A stretch of 64,000 nt of DNA from Epidermidibacterium keratini (GTDB taxonomy: Bacteria; Actinomycetota; Actinomycetes; Mycobacteriales; Antricoccaceae). Shown here one piece after another: positions 34,255 to 43,220 of this stretch (within the stretch, counting starts at the first letter, position 1; each line of letters opens with the position of its first letter). The notes beneath the pieces were generated by a model, which made no database searches, was not told the DNA's origin, and was given only the letters and a program-made list of their open reading frames with translations. A program made the translations under genes and the position numbers. The DNA lies in assembly GCF_009834025.1 (NCBI RefSeq), contig NZ_CP047156.1:1612001-1676000 (forward strand), written 5' to 3'.

Positions 34255-35475
34255 CTAGTTCGCGCTCGTCTCGGCCTCGCGGCGGCGCAAGATCGCTTGA
34301 CCGGGTCCGGCCACGACCAGCAACACGATGAACGCGCCGGCGGCGTGCGCCAAGATAGTGCTGCCCTTCTCCAGCGTCTCCTTGCCAAAGAGCGTGGCAA
34401 AGATCGTCGGCACCATGAAGCCGAAGTACACGACGATGTAGAACATCGAGACCAGTCCGCCGCGGCGGTCGATCGGCGCCAGCAGGTCAGAGACCATCAG
34501 TCCGGCCGTCATCGCCAGTCCCCCGGAGAATCCGAGCATGGCCGATGCCGGCAGCAGCCAGCCGGCGCCGCCGGGCTGTACCGCGACGTACCCCAGCAGG
34601 CAGCCAGCGATGCAAATGACCGCACTGAGCCAGCCACTCACTCGCGCGCCCCACTTGCGCGCATAGATCGCGGCGAGCGCCGCCGCACCCTGCAGGCAGA
34701 AGATGCTCACGCCGGTCAGCGCATAGATCGAGCTGGCACCGGCACGCGCGGCCTGGATCGGAAAAATCGTCAGAGTCAGCATCGCCGGCGTGTAGACCAG
34801 CAGCCCGATCGGCAGCAAGAAGAGGAAAAACCCACGCCGGGCCGAGGAGGGCACGCCGATGCGGATGCGGCCCTCGTGCCGTCGCGTCATGGTCTCCGGA
34901 ATCGAGGCCAGCATCGCGATCGCGACCACGAGCAGTAGCAACGGCACGAGCATCGGCACGATCTTCGGGTACGGCGCCCACTCCACGAGCGCGCCGGTCA
35001 CCAGCGGTCCGAAGGCGAACCCGAAGGCCATCACGCCGCTGGCCACCATCGCCGCCCGGGTCGCGTGCGCCGTACCCGCGAGCTCGCGCAGCCACACCGT
35101 GCCGACGGTAAACACCGCCCCGGCAGTGATGCCTTGCAGGAAGCGCGCGATCAACAGCGCCGGCTCGCCAAACGCGGCGGCGGCCTCAAACGCGATGACC
35201 GACAACAGCACGAGTACGACGGCCGGAATGACCACGCGCTTACGGCCCACCCGGTCGGACTGCGGCCCGCCGAGCAGCAGCGCCGGAACCAACCCCAACG
35301 CGTAGATCGCGAAGAACACCGTGAGCATCGTGGGCGTCAACGCGAGGTCGTGCGTATAGAAAAGCAGCACCGGAGACGCCGCCTGCGACGAGAGTGCGAC
35401 GGCAAAAAGGGTGAACGCCAGACGCCAGAACTGCGACGTCGTACCGACCGCCTCGTCGGCCTGCGGGTGCGCCAT
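34255..35475 (-). CDS. MFS transporter (drug efflux-like)
   Basis: A 406-residue protein with 12 hydrophobic helices, a motif A-like loop GGPQSDRVGRKRVV near residue 64 and ARFLQGITAGAVFTVGTVWLRELAG in the first half. The ATG at 35475 (MAHPQADEAVG) was preferred to one 51 bases upstream because the membrane core begins soon after. The substrate is unknown. Confidence 0.8.
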   Translation of the reverse strand: MAHPQADEAVGTTSQFWRLAFTLFAVALSSQAASPVLLFYTHDLALTPTMLTVFFAIYALGLVPALLLGGPQSDRVGRKRVVIPAVVLVLLSVIAFEAAAAFGEPALLIARFLQGITAGAVFTVGTVWLRELAGTAHATRAAMVASGVMAFGFAFGPLVTGALVEWAPYPKIVPMLVPLLLLVVAIAMLASIPETMTRRHEGRIRIGVPSSARRGFFLFLLPIGLLVYTPAMLTLTIFPIQAARAGASSIYALTGVSIFCLQGAAALAAIYARKWGARVSGWLSAVICIAGCLLGYVAVQPGGAGWLLPASAMLGFSGGLAMTAGLMVSDLLAPIDRRGGLVSMFYIVVYFGFMVPTIFATLFGKETLEKGSTILAHAAGAFIVLLVVAGPGQAILRRREAETSAN

Positions 35476-35640
35476 TGCCTGACTGTAGACCACGGCGTGC
35501 CGCCACACGCGGCAGTCATGCATCACTACATCTGACGTGTTAGCGGCTCGTCAAACGGCTAGAAATGGCACTACCAGGCAACGTGTCGATGAGATCACCG
35601 GGCCGGACCGGACACGGAAATGAAAATTGTTCAGCCTGGC

Positions 35641-35669
35641 TGTAGAACGACGTTTTAGGTGGCTATCAT
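35641..35669 (+). promoter_or_regulatory. Possible promoter of the asparaginase gene
   Basis: TATCAT (35664-35669) is a good -10 box; TGTAGA 17 bases upstream is a weak -35 box. Transcription would begin near 35676, at the foot of the leader hairpin. Confidence 0.3.
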
Positions 35670-35676
35670 GTGAAGA

Positions 35677-35745
35677 GCCTCCCGGATACAAATCCCGGGT
35701 TAGTCGCCGCGGACCCCCCGCCGCAGGCGCTGGTATCCGGGAGGC
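35677..35745 (+). promoter_or_regulatory. Leader hairpin upstream of the asparaginase gene
   Basis: GCCTCCCGGATAC (35677-35689) pairs perfectly with GTATCCGGGAGGC (35733-35745), extended past a bulged A by AAG/CTT. Inside, a second stem is possible (CGCC with GGCG and GCGG with CCGC, 35705-35729). It ends 32 bases before the asparaginase ATG and is followed by TTTAAG. It may be an attenuator, a 5' stability element or an unrecognised riboswitch. Confidence 0.55.
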
Positions 35746-35777
35746 CTTTAAGCCACCGAACCTGCGAAGGTAGACAC

Positions 35778-36746
35778 ATGAGTCTTCCTCGCCTGCATCT
35801 CCTCTCGCTCGGCGGCACGATCGCCTCGACGGATGTCGGTTCGTCCCCCGGCGTCGGCCCTAAGTTGGGCGCAGCCGAGCTGGTCGCCGCCGCCCCGGGG
35901 CTCGAGACGGTCGCGCAGATCAGCACCGAGCAGCTCGCTCAAGTCGGCTCGTCCAGCCTCACCCCCGATCTTGCGGTCTCGGTCGCCCGCGCGGCTCGCG
36001 CCGCCATCGATGACGGTGCGCAGGGCATCATCGTCACCCAGGGCACCGACACGCTTGAGGAAACGGCGTACCTGCTGAGCCTGCTCGGCGACGCGCGAGC
36101 CCCCATCGCGGTCACCGGAGCGATGCGCAACCCGACCCTGCCCGGCGCCGACGGCCCGGCAAACCTGCTTGCAGCAGCGCAGGTCGCGGCAAGCGACCAG
36201 CTGCGCGACACCCGCGCGGTCGTGGTGTTCAACGACGAGATCCACGACCCACAGTGGGTGCGCAAGGGGCACACGACGAGTACGGCGGCGTTCACCTCCG
36301 GTCCACATGCCGGCCCGATCGGGTGGGTGCACGAGGGCGCGGTCGCTCTGCACGGTAGGCCGGTCACCCCGCCGCAAGTCGACCTTCCCTCCGGCGAGAT
36401 CCCGCCCGTTGCGCTCGTCGCTGCCGGGCTCGGCGAAGACCTGCGCGTTGTCGAGGCACTCGCTGACCTCGGGTACGCCGGCGCTGTCATCGACGGCGTG
36501 GGCGGCGGCCACGTGCACGCCGATGCCGTACCGCGACTCGAACGGCTCGCTGCGCAGATGCCCGTCGTACTCGCCTCCCGCACGGGGTCGGGGCTCATGC
36601 TGAGATCGACGTACGGCTATCCGGGTTCGGAGATCGACCTGATGGGTCGCGGTCTGCGCAACGCCGGGCCCCTTTCCGGGCGCAAAGCCCGGTTGCTGCT
36701 CGGCGTACTGCTGGCCAACGGCGCGGCTGATGAGTGGCCCTACTGA
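35778..36746 (+). CDS. L-asparaginase
   Basis: A 322-residue enzyme hydrolysing L-asparagine to aspartate and ammonia. The first catalytic threonine lies in LLSLGGTIAST and the second catalytic set in IVTQGTDTLEETAYLL, followed by PIAVTGAMR. No signal peptide is seen, so it is probably cytoplasmic. The ATG at 35778 begins the family's N-terminus. The long leader with a strong hairpin suggests control of transcription or mRNA stability. Its stop codon abuts array D, which belongs to the convergent gene. Confidence 0.92.
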   Translation: MSLPRLHLLSLGGTIASTDVGSSPGVGPKLGAAELVAAAPGLETVAQISTEQLAQVGSSSLTPDLAVSVARAARAAIDDGAQGIIVTQGTDTLEETAYLLSLLGDARAPIAVTGAMRNPTLPGADGPANLLAAAQVAASDQLRDTRAVVVFNDEIHDPQWVRKGHTTSTAAFTSGPHAGPIGWVHEGAVALHGRPVTPPQVDLPSGEIPPVALVAAGLGEDLRVVEALADLGYAGAVIDGVGGGHVHADAVPRLERLAAQMPVVLASRTGSGLMLRSTYGYPGSEIDLMGRGLRNAGPLSGRKARLLLGVLLANGAADEWPY

Positions 36747-36805
36747 GCAACAACGCTCGGATCTGCGGAATTAACGTTCGGATCTGCGTGATTAACGTTC
36801 GGATC
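36743..36805 (-). repeat. 21-bp repeat array D (3 units)
   Basis: On the minus strand, units start at 36805, 36784 and 36763, exactly 21 bases apart: GATCCGAACGTTAAT twice, then a decayed GATCCGAGCGTTGTT that runs into the asparaginase stop codon. It begins 20 bases downstream of the stop of the minus-strand CoA-transferase gene, in its sense orientation. Confidence 0.88.
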
Positions 36806-36825
36806 TGCGGTGAAGGTGAGACGGG

Positions 36826-38136
36826 TTAGAGGAGGGTGCGGGCGGCGCGTTCGAGATCCTCGCGATGGTCGGGGTGCGCGATCGCGATCATCGCCCGCGC
36901 CCGGTCGGCGATCGTCGCGCCGCGTAGGTCCGCGACGCCGTACTCGGTGACGAAGAGGTCGGCGCTGCCGCGCGGCGTGGTGACGATGCCATCGGCGAGC
37001 CGCGGCACGATCCGCGAGACGCTCCCGCGGGCGGCGGTCGACGGCAGCGCGATGACCGACCGGCCGGCCTCGGAGCCGATCGCCGCATCGACGAAGTCGA
37101 GCTGACCGCCGATCCCACCGGCGTACACCCCGCCCATAGTTTCGGCATTGACCTGGCCGGTCAGGTCGATCTCGATGGCACTGTTGATCGCCCAGAGGTC
37201 CGGCAAGGCGCTGAGCGGGCGTATGCCGTGGGTGTGGTCGATCGAGCGCAGCACGACCTCGGGATTGTCGTCGATCCAGCGCACCAGCCGCTCGGTGCCG
37301 AAGGCCAGCCCGGTGACGCTCACGCCGGTATCGATGGGCTTGCGCGCGTTGGTCACCGCACCGGACTCGACGAGCTCGATCACGGCGTCGCCGACCATGC
37401 CGCTGTGCAGACCGAGGTCGCGCTTGCCGGTCGCGGCCGCCGCAAATGCCTCGGGAATCGCGCCGATGCCCATCTGCAGGGTCGCACCGTCGGGCACCAG
37501 CTCGGCGATCTGCTCGGCGATCCGTTGCGCGTCGTCGCTGACCCGTGCGGCGGGCCACGGCGGTAGCGGCGCGTCCGAGCGCACGACGACATCGAGATCG
37601 CTCAGCGCGACCTGCGTGTCTCCGCGGCTGAACGGCACGTTGGGGTTGACCTCACCGATCACCACGCGCGCCGAGCGGATCGCGTCTTGCAGCATGTCGC
37701 CGACAAGCCCGGTCGAGCAGATGCCGTCGCGAGGATCGCTGAGCTGGACGAGCACGACGTCAAAGCGCAGCCGGCCCGAGCGGATCAGCCGCGTGACCGC
37801 GCCGAGGCGGGTCGGCATCACCTCGACGGCTCCGACCTTCGTCAGCCGCGAGGTCTGCCCGAGCCCGCCCAGCCCGAAGTAGCGGAAGTGATCGGCGTAC
37901 TCGGCCTTCATCGAGTCGCCGAGCGTGACGGCGAGGAAGATTCCGAGCCGCTCGCCGTCACCGACGATCGCGGCGCGCTGCTCGACCAGCGCGCTGGTCA
38001 GCGAGTGGGGTTCGGCCGGTCCCTGACCCCACACGAGCCGATCGCCGGGGCGGACGTACGCCGTCAAGTCGAGCTGGTCTGCGCTGAGCTCGACCGGTTC
38101 GCTGCGTCGAGCATCGGAGGTGGCGCGCAGCGACAT
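36826..38136 (-). CDS. Acetyl-CoA hydrolase/CoA-transferase (4-hydroxybutyrate CoA-transferase-like)
   Basis: A 436-residue class I CoA-transferase. It shows the glutamate region AINSAIEIDLTGQVNAE, in which the catalytic Glu forms the CoA thioester, then GGVYAGGIGGQLDFVDAA and VTEYGVADLRG at the C-terminus. It moves CoA between acetyl-CoA and a short-chain acid, or hydrolyses it. No pathway partners are adjacent; a role in acetate, succinate or hydroxybutyrate handling would fit the nearby carbon-storage genes but is not shown. Confidence 0.88.
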   Translation of the reverse strand: MSLRATSDARRSEPVELSADQLDLTAYVRPGDRLVWGQGPAEPHSLTSALVEQRAAIVGDGERLGIFLAVTLGDSMKAEYADHFRYFGLGGLGQTSRLTKVGAVEVMPTRLGAVTRLIRSGRLRFDVVLVQLSDPRDGICSTGLVGDMLQDAIRSARVVIGEVNPNVPFSRGDTQVALSDLDVVVRSDAPLPPWPAARVSDDAQRIAEQIAELVPDGATLQMGIGAIPEAFAAAATGKRDLGLHSGMVGDAVIELVESGAVTNARKPIDTGVSVTGLAFGTERLVRWIDDNPEVVLRSIDHTHGIRPLSALPDLWAINSAIEIDLTGQVNAETMGGVYAGGIGGQLDFVDAAIGSEAGRSVIALPSTAARGSVSRIVPRLADGIVTTPRGSADLFVTEYGVADLRGATIADRARAMIAIAHPDHREDLERAARTLL

Positions 38137-38237
38137 CGGAGGGCCTCTCAGGGTGCGACGGGACGAGTCTTCACACTACCGACGGCTTCACAGCCATTCG
38201 TATTGAAGGCTCCCTGCAAGTACGAAAGACTTGCCCC

Positions 38238-40559
38238 GTGAGCATTCTCGGCACGCGCGTGCTGCGCACTGAAGATCCCCGGTTCCTGACCGGTACCTCG
38301 ACGTACACCGCGGACCTCGAAGACGACCGACTCACCGGCGCGCTGCACGCACACTTCGTGCGCTCGAGCGTTCCCCACGGACGGATCGTCGGGATCGATG
38401 CCAAGGAAGCGCGCGACATGCCCGGGGTCGTGGCCGTCTACACCGCCGATGACATTCCGATGCTGCCCATCCCGCCGGCGATGCGCCCCCTGGAACGCAA
38501 CTTCAACCGCCAGCCGCTGGCGACCGACACGGTGCGCTTTGTCGGCGAGCCGGTCGCGATCGTGCTTGCCGAAACTCCCGCGCAGGCCGCTGACGCCGCC
38601 GAGCTCGTTGAGGTCGACATCGACTGGCTCGACCCGGTCATCGATCCACAAGAGGCACTGTCGGGTACGACGTTGCTCTTCCCAGACGCCGGGACCAACG
38701 TGACGGTCTCGCACGGGTCGGCCGACGACTTCGACGATGCCGTCTTCGACCAGTGCGAGGTCGTGGTCAGCCGAGAGATCCGCAATCCGAGGCTGGCTGT
38801 TGCCTCGATGGAAGGGCGCGCGGGCGCGTGCTTCTGGGGCGAGGACGGCCGGCTCACGATGTGGCTGAGCAACCAGGGCGCGCAGTCGGCGAAGGCCGAG
38901 CTGGCACTGCACCTGGGCCTGCGTCCGGAGATGGTCCGGGTCATCACCCCGGACGTGGGCGGCGCGTTTGGTGCGAAGTTCCGCGCCGACCCCGAGCACA
39001 GCATCGTCGCGGCCGCGTCGCGACGCGCGGGCTATCCGGTGCGCTGGGTCGAGGACCGCACCGAAAACATGCTCGGCATGACCCACGGCCGCGGCCAGAT
39101 CCAGCAGGTCACGATCGGCGGGAGTCGCGACGGCAAGATCACGGCGTACCGCCTTCAGGTGCTGCAGGATGCCGGCGCCTACCCGCGGATGGGCGCGATG
39201 CTGCCGTCGGGCACGCGGCTGATGGCCCCTGGGGTATATGACATCGCCGAGTTGCAGACCCGCTCGGAGTCCGTCGTCACCAACACCACGCCGGTCGGTG
39301 CCTACCGCGGTGCCGGGCGACCGGAAGCGGCGGCGGCGATCGAGCGCGCGGTCGACCTTTTCGCCTCGGAGATCGGAATGGACCCGGCCGAGGTACGCCG
39401 CCGCAACTTCATCCCGGCCGACGCCTTTCCGTTTACGACTAAAGGCGGAGCGACGTACGACTCCGGCAACTATGCCGGCGCGCTCGGCAAAGTTCTCGAA
39501 GTCGCCGGCTACGACAAGCTGCGTGCCGAGCAGCAGGCACGGCGCGCGGCCGGCGATCGCGTGCAGCTTGGGCTCGGTTTGTCGACGTACGTCGAGGTGA
39601 CCTTCGGCGGCGATAAGGAAAACGCGACCGTCGAGCTGCATCCCGACGGCTCGGTGACGGTGTTGACGGGTACGTCGCCGCACGGGCAGGGTCACGCGAC
39701 GGCGTGGGCGATGATCGTCAGCGACCAGCTCGGCGTGCCGGTCGAGCGGATCACCGTGATCCACGGCGACACCGACCTGATCCCGCACGGCGGCGGCACC
39801 GGAGGGTCACGGTCGCTGCAGCTTGGCGGTGTCGCGGTCCAGGCCGCCACCCGCGATCTTGTCGAAGAAGCGCTGAAGCGTGCGGCTTCTCGGCTGGAAG
39901 CCGACGTCTCGGACCTGCAGGTCGATGCCCGGCGTCAGGCGGTCGTGGTGCGCGGCGCCGAGCACGCCAGCGTCGCGCTCGCCGATCTCACCTCGGACGA
40001 CGACCCGCTGTCGGCGTACCACGTGTGGAACGGCGAAGGGCAGACCTATCCGTTTGGCGCGCACCTTGCCGTCGTGGAGGTAGACACCGAGACCGGCGAC
40101 TCGCGGCTGCGGGCCTTGTATGCGTGTGATGACGCTGGACGGGTGCTCAACCCGATGCTCTTTGACGGGCAGCGGCACGGCGGCATCGCGCAGGGTGCCT
40201 CGCAGGCGCTCTATGAGGAGTTCGTCTACGACGAGGACGGCAACCCGCTGACCGCGTCGTTCCTGGACTATCCGTTCCCGAGCGCTGCTGACCTTCCGTC
40301 GTTCGAGCTGATCGAGCAGCGCACCGAGACGCCGCTCAATCCCTTGGGTGCCAAGGGAATCGGCGAGGCTGGCACGATCGGCGCGACGCCCGCGGTGCAA
40401 AACGCGGTGATCGACGCGATTGCGCATCTCGGCGTACGGCACATCGACATGCCGCTCACCCCCGAGCGCGTGTGGCGCGCAATCTCATCGGCTTCCTCGG
40501 CATCGGCGCGGGCTCATCGACCGGCGTCAGCGATCACCGACCAGTACGACATGGACTGA
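38238..40559 (+). CDS. Xanthine dehydrogenase family molybdopterin-binding large subunit (CoxL form II-like)
   Basis: A 773-residue molybdenum hydroxylase large subunit: DVGGAFGAKFRADPE, VGAYRGAGRPEAAAAIE, the cofactor-binding GQGHATAWAM region, and the catalytic glutamate in GAKGIGEAGTIGATPA. The AYRGAGR motif is of form II; form I CO dehydrogenase has AYXCSFR there. It thus probably oxidises a purine, aldehyde or heteroaromatic substrate. The FAD and iron-sulfur subunits normally encoded beside it are absent here. Divergent from the CoA-transferase gene, and 22 bases before the next gene. Confidence 0.9.
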   Translation: MSILGTRVLRTEDPRFLTGTSTYTADLEDDRLTGALHAHFVRSSVPHGRIVGIDAKEARDMPGVVAVYTADDIPMLPIPPAMRPLERNFNRQPLATDTVRFVGEPVAIVLAETPAQAADAAELVEVDIDWLDPVIDPQEALSGTTLLFPDAGTNVTVSHGSADDFDDAVFDQCEVVVSREIRNPRLAVASMEGRAGACFWGEDGRLTMWLSNQGAQSAKAELALHLGLRPEMVRVITPDVGGAFGAKFRADPEHSIVAAASRRAGYPVRWVEDRTENMLGMTHGRGQIQQVTIGGSRDGKITAYRLQVLQDAGAYPRMGAMLPSGTRLMAPGVYDIAELQTRSESVVTNTTPVGAYRGAGRPEAAAAIERAVDLFASEIGMDPAEVRRRNFIPADAFPFTTKGGATYDSGNYAGALGKVLEVAGYDKLRAEQQARRAAGDRVQLGLGLSTYVEVTFGGDKENATVELHPDGSVTVLTGTSPHGQGHATAWAMIVSDQLGVPVERITVIHGDTDLIPHGGGTGGSRSLQLGGVAVQAATRDLVEEALKRAASRLEADVSDLQVDARRQAVVVRGAEHASVALADLTSDDDPLSAYHVWNGEGQTYPFGAHLAVVEVDTETGDSRLRALYACDDAGRVLNPMLFDGQRHGGIAQGASQALYEEFVYDEDGNPLTASFLDYPFPSAADLPSFELIEQRTETPLNPLGAKGIGEAGTIGATPAVQNAVIDAIAHLGVRHIDMPLTPERVWRAISSASSASARAHRPASAITDQYDMD

Positions 40560-40581
40560 GGACGCTCGGGACAATAGGCGG

Positions 40582-41337
40582 ATGGACCGCACCGCTTCGA
40601 CCTACCTTGCCGACGTCCGTAGTTCGGCTCTCCTCACCCCGCACCTGCGTCGCATCGTGCTGGAGGTCGAGGGCGACTACGAGTCCTCGGGAATCGCCGA
40701 CGAGTGGTTCCGGATCTTCCTGCCCTCGCCGGCTGGAGAATCCGCGGTTTTGCCTGTCTCCCAAGGAAAGGGCTGGAGCTTCCCGGACGGCGTACCCCGC
40801 GAAGGACGGTGGTACTCGATCCGCGAGTACGCCGCACCCCTGCTGACCGTCGACATCGTCGTACACGAAGGCGGCGCCGCTGCCGAATGGGCGCGCGCGA
40901 CTCAGCCAGGCGAGCGGATCGCCATCAGCGGACCGGACGGACGGTACGGCGCCGACCAGCCGACGGACTGGGAGCTGATCGCCGCCGATCTGACCGGATT
41001 GCCTGCAGCGCTGCGGATCTTGTCCGAACTGCCTGCTGGCAAACCCGCTGTCGCGTTGCTTGAGGTGCCCGGTCCGGAGGACGAGCAGACGCTTGAGGTG
41101 GGCGACGACGTCGAAGTGCGGTGGATCCACAACCCGCAGCACGGCCACGGTGCGAGCGTGCTTCCCGAGGCGGTGCGCTCAATGGAATGGCGCGACGGTA
41201 CGCCGTACGTGTGGATGAGCGCCGAAGCCGCTGCCACGCGTGATGTGCGTGGCTACGTGCGCCGCGAGAAGCGAGTGCCCAATGGCTGCGCGGATGTCGT
41301 CGGCTACTGGAGCCTGCGCCGCAACACCGCCCGCTGA
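40582..41337 (+). CDS. Siderophore-interacting protein (ferric-siderophore reductase-like)
   Basis: A 251-residue protein of the SIP/ViuB family. The FAD-binding barrel has GRWYSIREY (a variant of the R-x-Y-[ST] motif), HEGGAAAEWARATQPGERIAISGPDG, and the C-terminal half has YVWMSAEAAATRDVRGYVRRE. Members reduce iron-siderophore complexes to release iron, with NADPH or reduced ferredoxin. The start at 40582 lies just after the molybdenum hydroxylase gene, so the two may be co-transcribed. Confidence 0.88.
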   Translation: MDRTASTYLADVRSSALLTPHLRRIVLEVEGDYESSGIADEWFRIFLPSPAGESAVLPVSQGKGWSFPDGVPREGRWYSIREYAAPLLTVDIVVHEGGAAAEWARATQPGERIAISGPDGRYGADQPTDWELIAADLTGLPAALRILSELPAGKPAVALLEVPGPEDEQTLEVGDDVEVRWIHNPQHGHGASVLPEAVRSMEWRDGTPYVWMSAEAAATRDVRGYVRREKRVPNGCADVVGYWSLRRNTAR

Positions 41338-41447
41338 GCCGTCCCATAAAGTATTGACTACCTGCGGTAAAGCAGTCGGGCTTCGCTTGATCACGCAAGG
41401 GAGCCAGTGGAAACTTGCGAGCGGCATCCCGACGATCGACGGGAGTG

Positions 41448-41777
41448 ATGATGACCGGACAGACGGAGACCAGATTCGTCCGGCAGTTCACGCAGGGTTG
41501 GAAGATCGCACTCGGACTCGGTTTGCTTGCTGCTCCGGTCGGCTTCGGTCTATCGATCCTCGGCTTCGGCGGCTGGTGGCTCGGACCGCTGACCATCATC
41601 GCAGGGCTCATTGGCTGGCGGATACGCGCTGAGCGGGCTGCCTGGGTCGTCTGGGTCGGCGTAGCACTAACCCTTGGAGCATTGACGTACATCACCCTCG
41701 CCCTGCTCCGAGCTGACGGTCCTTCCTCCGGCGGTGGATCAGGAACCGGGATGCATGCCATGGACATATCCGTATAA
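41448..41777 (+). CDS. Small membrane protein of unknown function
   Basis: A 109-residue protein with three hydrophobic segments (IALGLGLLAAPVGFGLSIL, WWLGPLTIIAGLIGW, WVVWVGVALTLGALTYITLALL) and a Gly/Ser-rich end. Two ATG codons follow each other at 41448 and 41451, preceded by GGGAG. No family is recognised. Confidence 0.6.
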   Translation: MMTGQTETRFVRQFTQGWKIALGLGLLAAPVGFGLSILGFGGWWLGPLTIIAGLIGWRIRAERAAWVVWVGVALTLGALTYITLALLRADGPSSGGGSGTGMHAMDISV

Positions 41778-41922
41778 ACAGCCGGGATGCAGCGGTGCAC
41801 CCATCGCGGTTAATTGGGGCTCGCTGAGTAACTATTGCGGGTGGTGCGCCATTCTTCTCCGTTCTTGCGCGATACCCGTTTCGGGGTGTTGATCGGCGCC
41901 GCTGCGGACTTACGGTTGCGCC

Positions 41923-42486
41923 ATGCGGAAATTGGCCATCACGCAGAACATCACACTCGACGGCCGGATCGAGATGCTCGACGACTGGTTCGATCCGAAC
42001 GATCAGGACGCCGAGCTGCTCGCGGAGCTCATGCGACAGTCGGCCTCGGAGGAATACCTGCTACTGGGCAGGCAGACCTTCGAGGACTTTCGCGGCTACT
42101 GGCCCAAGCAGACCGACGACACAACCGGCATCACCGCTCACCTGAACCAGGTAACGAAGGTGGCGGTCAGCTCGAGCATGACCGATCCCGACTGGGAGAA
42201 CTCGACCGTCGCCGTAGGCGATCCGGTCGCCATCGCCCGGGACCTGAAGCAGGGCGAGGGCGGCGACATCGTCGTGACCGGCAGCATCACGCTCTGTCAC
42301 GCGCTGCTGTTCGGCGATGTGGTCGATGAGTTACGGCTGTTCTACTACCCGGTCGTCCAGGGCCGCGGACGGCGGCTCTTTCCCAAGGAGTACGCCGTAC
42401 CCCGACTTCGGCTGCTCGATGTCCAACAGTTCACCAGCGGCGTGACCTACGCGGCCTATTCGCTACTTATCGATAAGGAGAAGTGA
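41923..42486 (+). CDS. Dihydrofolate reductase-family (RibD C-terminal-like) protein
   Basis: A 187-residue protein: MRKLAITQNITLDGRIE, EEYLLLGRQTFEDFRGYWP, GDIVVTGSITLCHALL, VDELRLFYYPVVQGRGRRLF. This is the RibD C-terminal/DHFR-like reductase fold that binds NADPH. The true substrate of these stand-alone proteins is usually unknown. Its stop overlaps the start of the DUF899 gene by one base, so they are translationally coupled. Confidence 0.85.
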   Translation: MRKLAITQNITLDGRIEMLDDWFDPNDQDAELLAELMRQSASEEYLLLGRQTFEDFRGYWPKQTDDTTGITAHLNQVTKVAVSSSMTDPDWENSTVAVGDPVAIARDLKQGEGGDIVVTGSITLCHALLFGDVVDELRLFYYPVVQGRGRRLFPKEYAVPRLRLLDVQQFTSGVTYAAYSLLIDKEK

Positions 42487-43172
42487 TGAGTGAAACCGCT
42501 CTGCCGGAGATCGCCGATCAGCAGACGTGGCAGGCGCAGCTCGACGAGTTGCGCGTCCGCGAGAAGGCCGCGACCCGCGAGCTCGATGCGATCGCCGCGC
42601 AACGCCGCCGGCTTCCGATGGTCGAGATGCCTGACTATGTCTTGGAAGGAACCGAGGGGCCGGTGCGGCTGGCCGACATCTTCGGCGACAAGAACCAGCT
42701 GATCGTCTACAACCACATGTGGTTCGAGGGCGAGGAGTGGCAATGCCCCGGCTGCACGTTCTTCACATCGCAGTTTCGCCGGCTCGACGACATGCTTGAC
42801 GTGTACGACGCACGCTTTGTGGTCGTGACGCAGGGACCGATCGACGAGGCCCTTGCCTACAAGGCACGAGTCGGAAACTCGATGGATTGGTACTCGACCG
42901 CGCACAGCCCGTTCGGCGAGGACGTCGGCGCGCCGCGCGGCGGTGGTTTCGCGGTCAACGTGTTCCTGCGAGACGGCGACAAGGTCTACCGCACCTGGCA
43001 CACCAGCGGGCGAGGCACTGAGCAGCTCGGCCATCTTCCGGGGCTAGTCGACGTGCTCCCCTTCGGCCGCCAGGAAGAGTGGCAGGACGTCCCGGACGGC
43101 TGGCCGCAGTACCCGACCTACTCTCGCGGCATGGCCTCGCAGGAGTACGCCAAGTACGGCACCGAGGCCTAG
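42486..43172 (+). CDS. DUF899 thioredoxin-like protein
   Basis: A 228-residue protein with a thioredoxin-like core. It has a helical N-terminus, then LPMVEMPDYVLEGTEGPVRLADIFGDKNQLIVYNHMW, a C87-P-G-C90 redox motif in QCPGCTFFTSQF, and RGGGFAVNVFLRDGDKVYRTWHTSGRG. DUF899 proteins are common beside small regulators and oxidoreductases, and the reaction is unknown. AAGGAG lies 5 bases before the ATG, inside the end of the previous gene. Confidence 0.82.
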   Translation: MSETALPEIADQQTWQAQLDELRVREKAATRELDAIAAQRRRLPMVEMPDYVLEGTEGPVRLADIFGDKNQLIVYNHMWFEGEEWQCPGCTFFTSQFRRLDDMLDVYDARFVVVTQGPIDEALAYKARVGNSMDWYSTAHSPFGEDVGAPRGGGFAVNVFLRDGDKVYRTWHTSGRGTEQLGHLPGLVDVLPFGRQEEWQDVPDGWPQYPTYSRGMASQEYAKYGTEA

Positions 43173-43220
43173 ACCGGCGAACAGTGAGCCCCTTCCCGGT
43201 GGTCAAGAACGCTCCCGGCC

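Noticed and set aside
35677-35745. tRNA gene in the asparaginase leader
   Set aside because: The 13-bp stem and CCCGGG pieces do not form D, anticodon and T arms; there is no acceptor end.
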